From: Massilibacillus massiliensis
Lineage (GTDB): Bacteria; Bacillota; Negativicutes; FLKF01
NCBI RefSeq assembly: GCF_900086705.1
Contig: NZ_LT575483.1
Coordinates: forward strand, 3,391,533-3,455,532
Reading direction: 5' to 3'
DNA length: 64,000 bases
Part shown: positions 63,361 through 64,000 of the stretch, piece after piece
Numbering within the stretch: position 1 is the first letter of the stretch
Layout of the letters: every line of letters begins with the position of its first letter
Made by a program: the position numbers and the translations under genes
The notes under the pieces: generated by a model
Databases searched by the model: none
What the model was told of the DNA's origin: nothing
The model's input: the letters and a program-made list of their open reading frames with translations, nothing else

Positions 63361-64000
63361 GTGTGCACCCCGTCAAGAGGACAGTCAAAAAATATAAGAA
63401 TTTTTTGTAGCTCATCGTAAGGATGGGCTATTTTTTATGCAGCGCTATAATGTTCATAATATTCGTAGGGAGTCATCACATTTAATCGACGCTGCAAACG
63501 TTCAAAATTGTAATAGTGAATATAGCTGCTAATTGCATGCATCAGGTCTTGTTTCCTTGCAAATTTATGACCATAATACATTTCACGCTTCAATACGCCC
63601 CAAAATCCTTCCATCGGTCCATTATCTATGCAATGACCAACTCGAGACATACTTTGTGTCATCTCATGTTCTATCAGTCTGCTATGAAAACTGCGGCTGG
63701 TATACTGAAATCCACGGTCACTGTGAAATAATGGATGTGCCTGTGGATTGTTTTTTACAGCTTCATCAAAAGTGTTAAAGACCAACTTGTTATTGTTGTG
63801 GTCACTTAGTACATATGACACAATCCGGCGATCATATAAATCCAATATAGCACTCAGGTAGAGCTTATGGATAATCGGACCTATACAATATTTAAATTCC
63901 GTCACATCAGTCAGCCACTTTTCGTTTGGTGCATCAGCATAGAATTGCCGGTTTAGAATGTTTTCTGCTGTGTAAGCTGGATCAGATGCCCGGCGTGTAC
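63361..64000 (-). mobile_element. IS3-family insertion sequence, 3' part
   Basis: The transposase below runs off the window edge. Its downstream end is followed by a stretch around TGTGCACCCCGTCAAGAGGA (63361-63380) that resembles an IS3-type terminal repeat. The left boundary is approximate, and the other end lies outside the window. Confidence 0.6.
63435..64000 (-). CDS. IS3-family transposase OrfB, partial
   Basis: The frame is open from 64000 to the stop at 63435. It reads NEKWLTDVTEFKY (first D), PLFHSDRGFQYTSRSFHSRL (second D) and CIDNGPMEGFWGVLKREMYY (E), the DDE integrase core. It ends LNVMTPYEYYEHYSAA. The N-terminal part and OrfA lie outside. It is likely an intact element cut by the window. 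Confidence 0.92.
   Translation of the reverse strand, partial: TRRASDPAYTAENILNRQFYADAPNEKWLTDVTEFKYCIGPIIHKLYLSAILDLYDRRIVSYVLSDHNNNKLVFNTFDEAVKNNPQAHPLFHSDRGFQYTSRSFHSRLIEHEMTQSMSRVGHCIDNGPMEGFWGVLKREMYYGHKFARKQDLMHAISSYIHYYNFERLQRRLNVMTPYEYYEHYSAA

Overview
The window looks like a chromosomal segment of a low-GC Firmicute with an outer membrane, most probably a member of the Negativicutes (Selenomonadales or Veillonellales). The evidence is Firmicutes-style ribosomal operon order, strong AGGAGG ribosome binding sites, many GTG/TTG starts and a zinc-type S14, combined with a TonB-ExbB-ExbD system that only makes sense in a diderm cell. The genus is not determined.

Region 1 (1-18020) is the S10/spc/alpha ribosomal supercluster on the plus strand. 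It runs from the end of rplW through rplB...rplO, secY, adk, a decayed map, a KOW protein, infA, rpmJ, rpsM, rpsK, rpsD, rpoA and rplQ. An ECF-transporter energising module (ecfA1-ecfA2-ecfT), truA, and rplM-rpsI behind their own promoter follow. The map copy between adk and infA is a pseudogene with frameshifts, a nonsense codon, a deletion and lost metal ligands.

Region 2 (18010-52827) is a complete-looking temperate contractile-tailed prophage of about 34.8 kb. It is integrated at the extreme 3' end of rpsI, with a 20-bp att core at each end. The minus-strand lysogeny block holds a tyrosine integrase, hicBA, a PH-domain protein, an XRE repressor with operators, and a membrane-anchored exonuclease-like protein lacking its catalytic residues. 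The plus strand carries small early genes, an HUH replication initiator, ParA/ParB, an ASCH protein and an ArpU-like regulator. It then carries HNH proteins, P27 terminase, an HK97 head module, a PBSX-like contractile tail and baseplate, fibres, holin, GH25 endolysin and a possible spanin. Two putative programmed -1 frameshifts are visible. One is the usual tail-assembly-chaperone type; the other would append an X2/Ig-like domain to the major capsid protein.

Region 3 (52828-62606) is an iron-assimilation operon with Fur-box-like sites. It contains a divergent ApbE, ExbB, ExbD, TonB, FTR1 permease, P19/Tp34 iron-binding protein, a DUF2318 membrane protein, two FtsX-type permeases, an ABC ATPase and an FMN-binding lipoprotein with a flavinylation motif. 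The core order matches the known FTR1-P19-ABC iron systems (Campylobacter p19 operon, Yersinia fetMP-type loci). Here flavin proteins stand where thioredoxin-like proteins usually do. An orphan secreted protein and the 3' part of an IS3-family element close the window.
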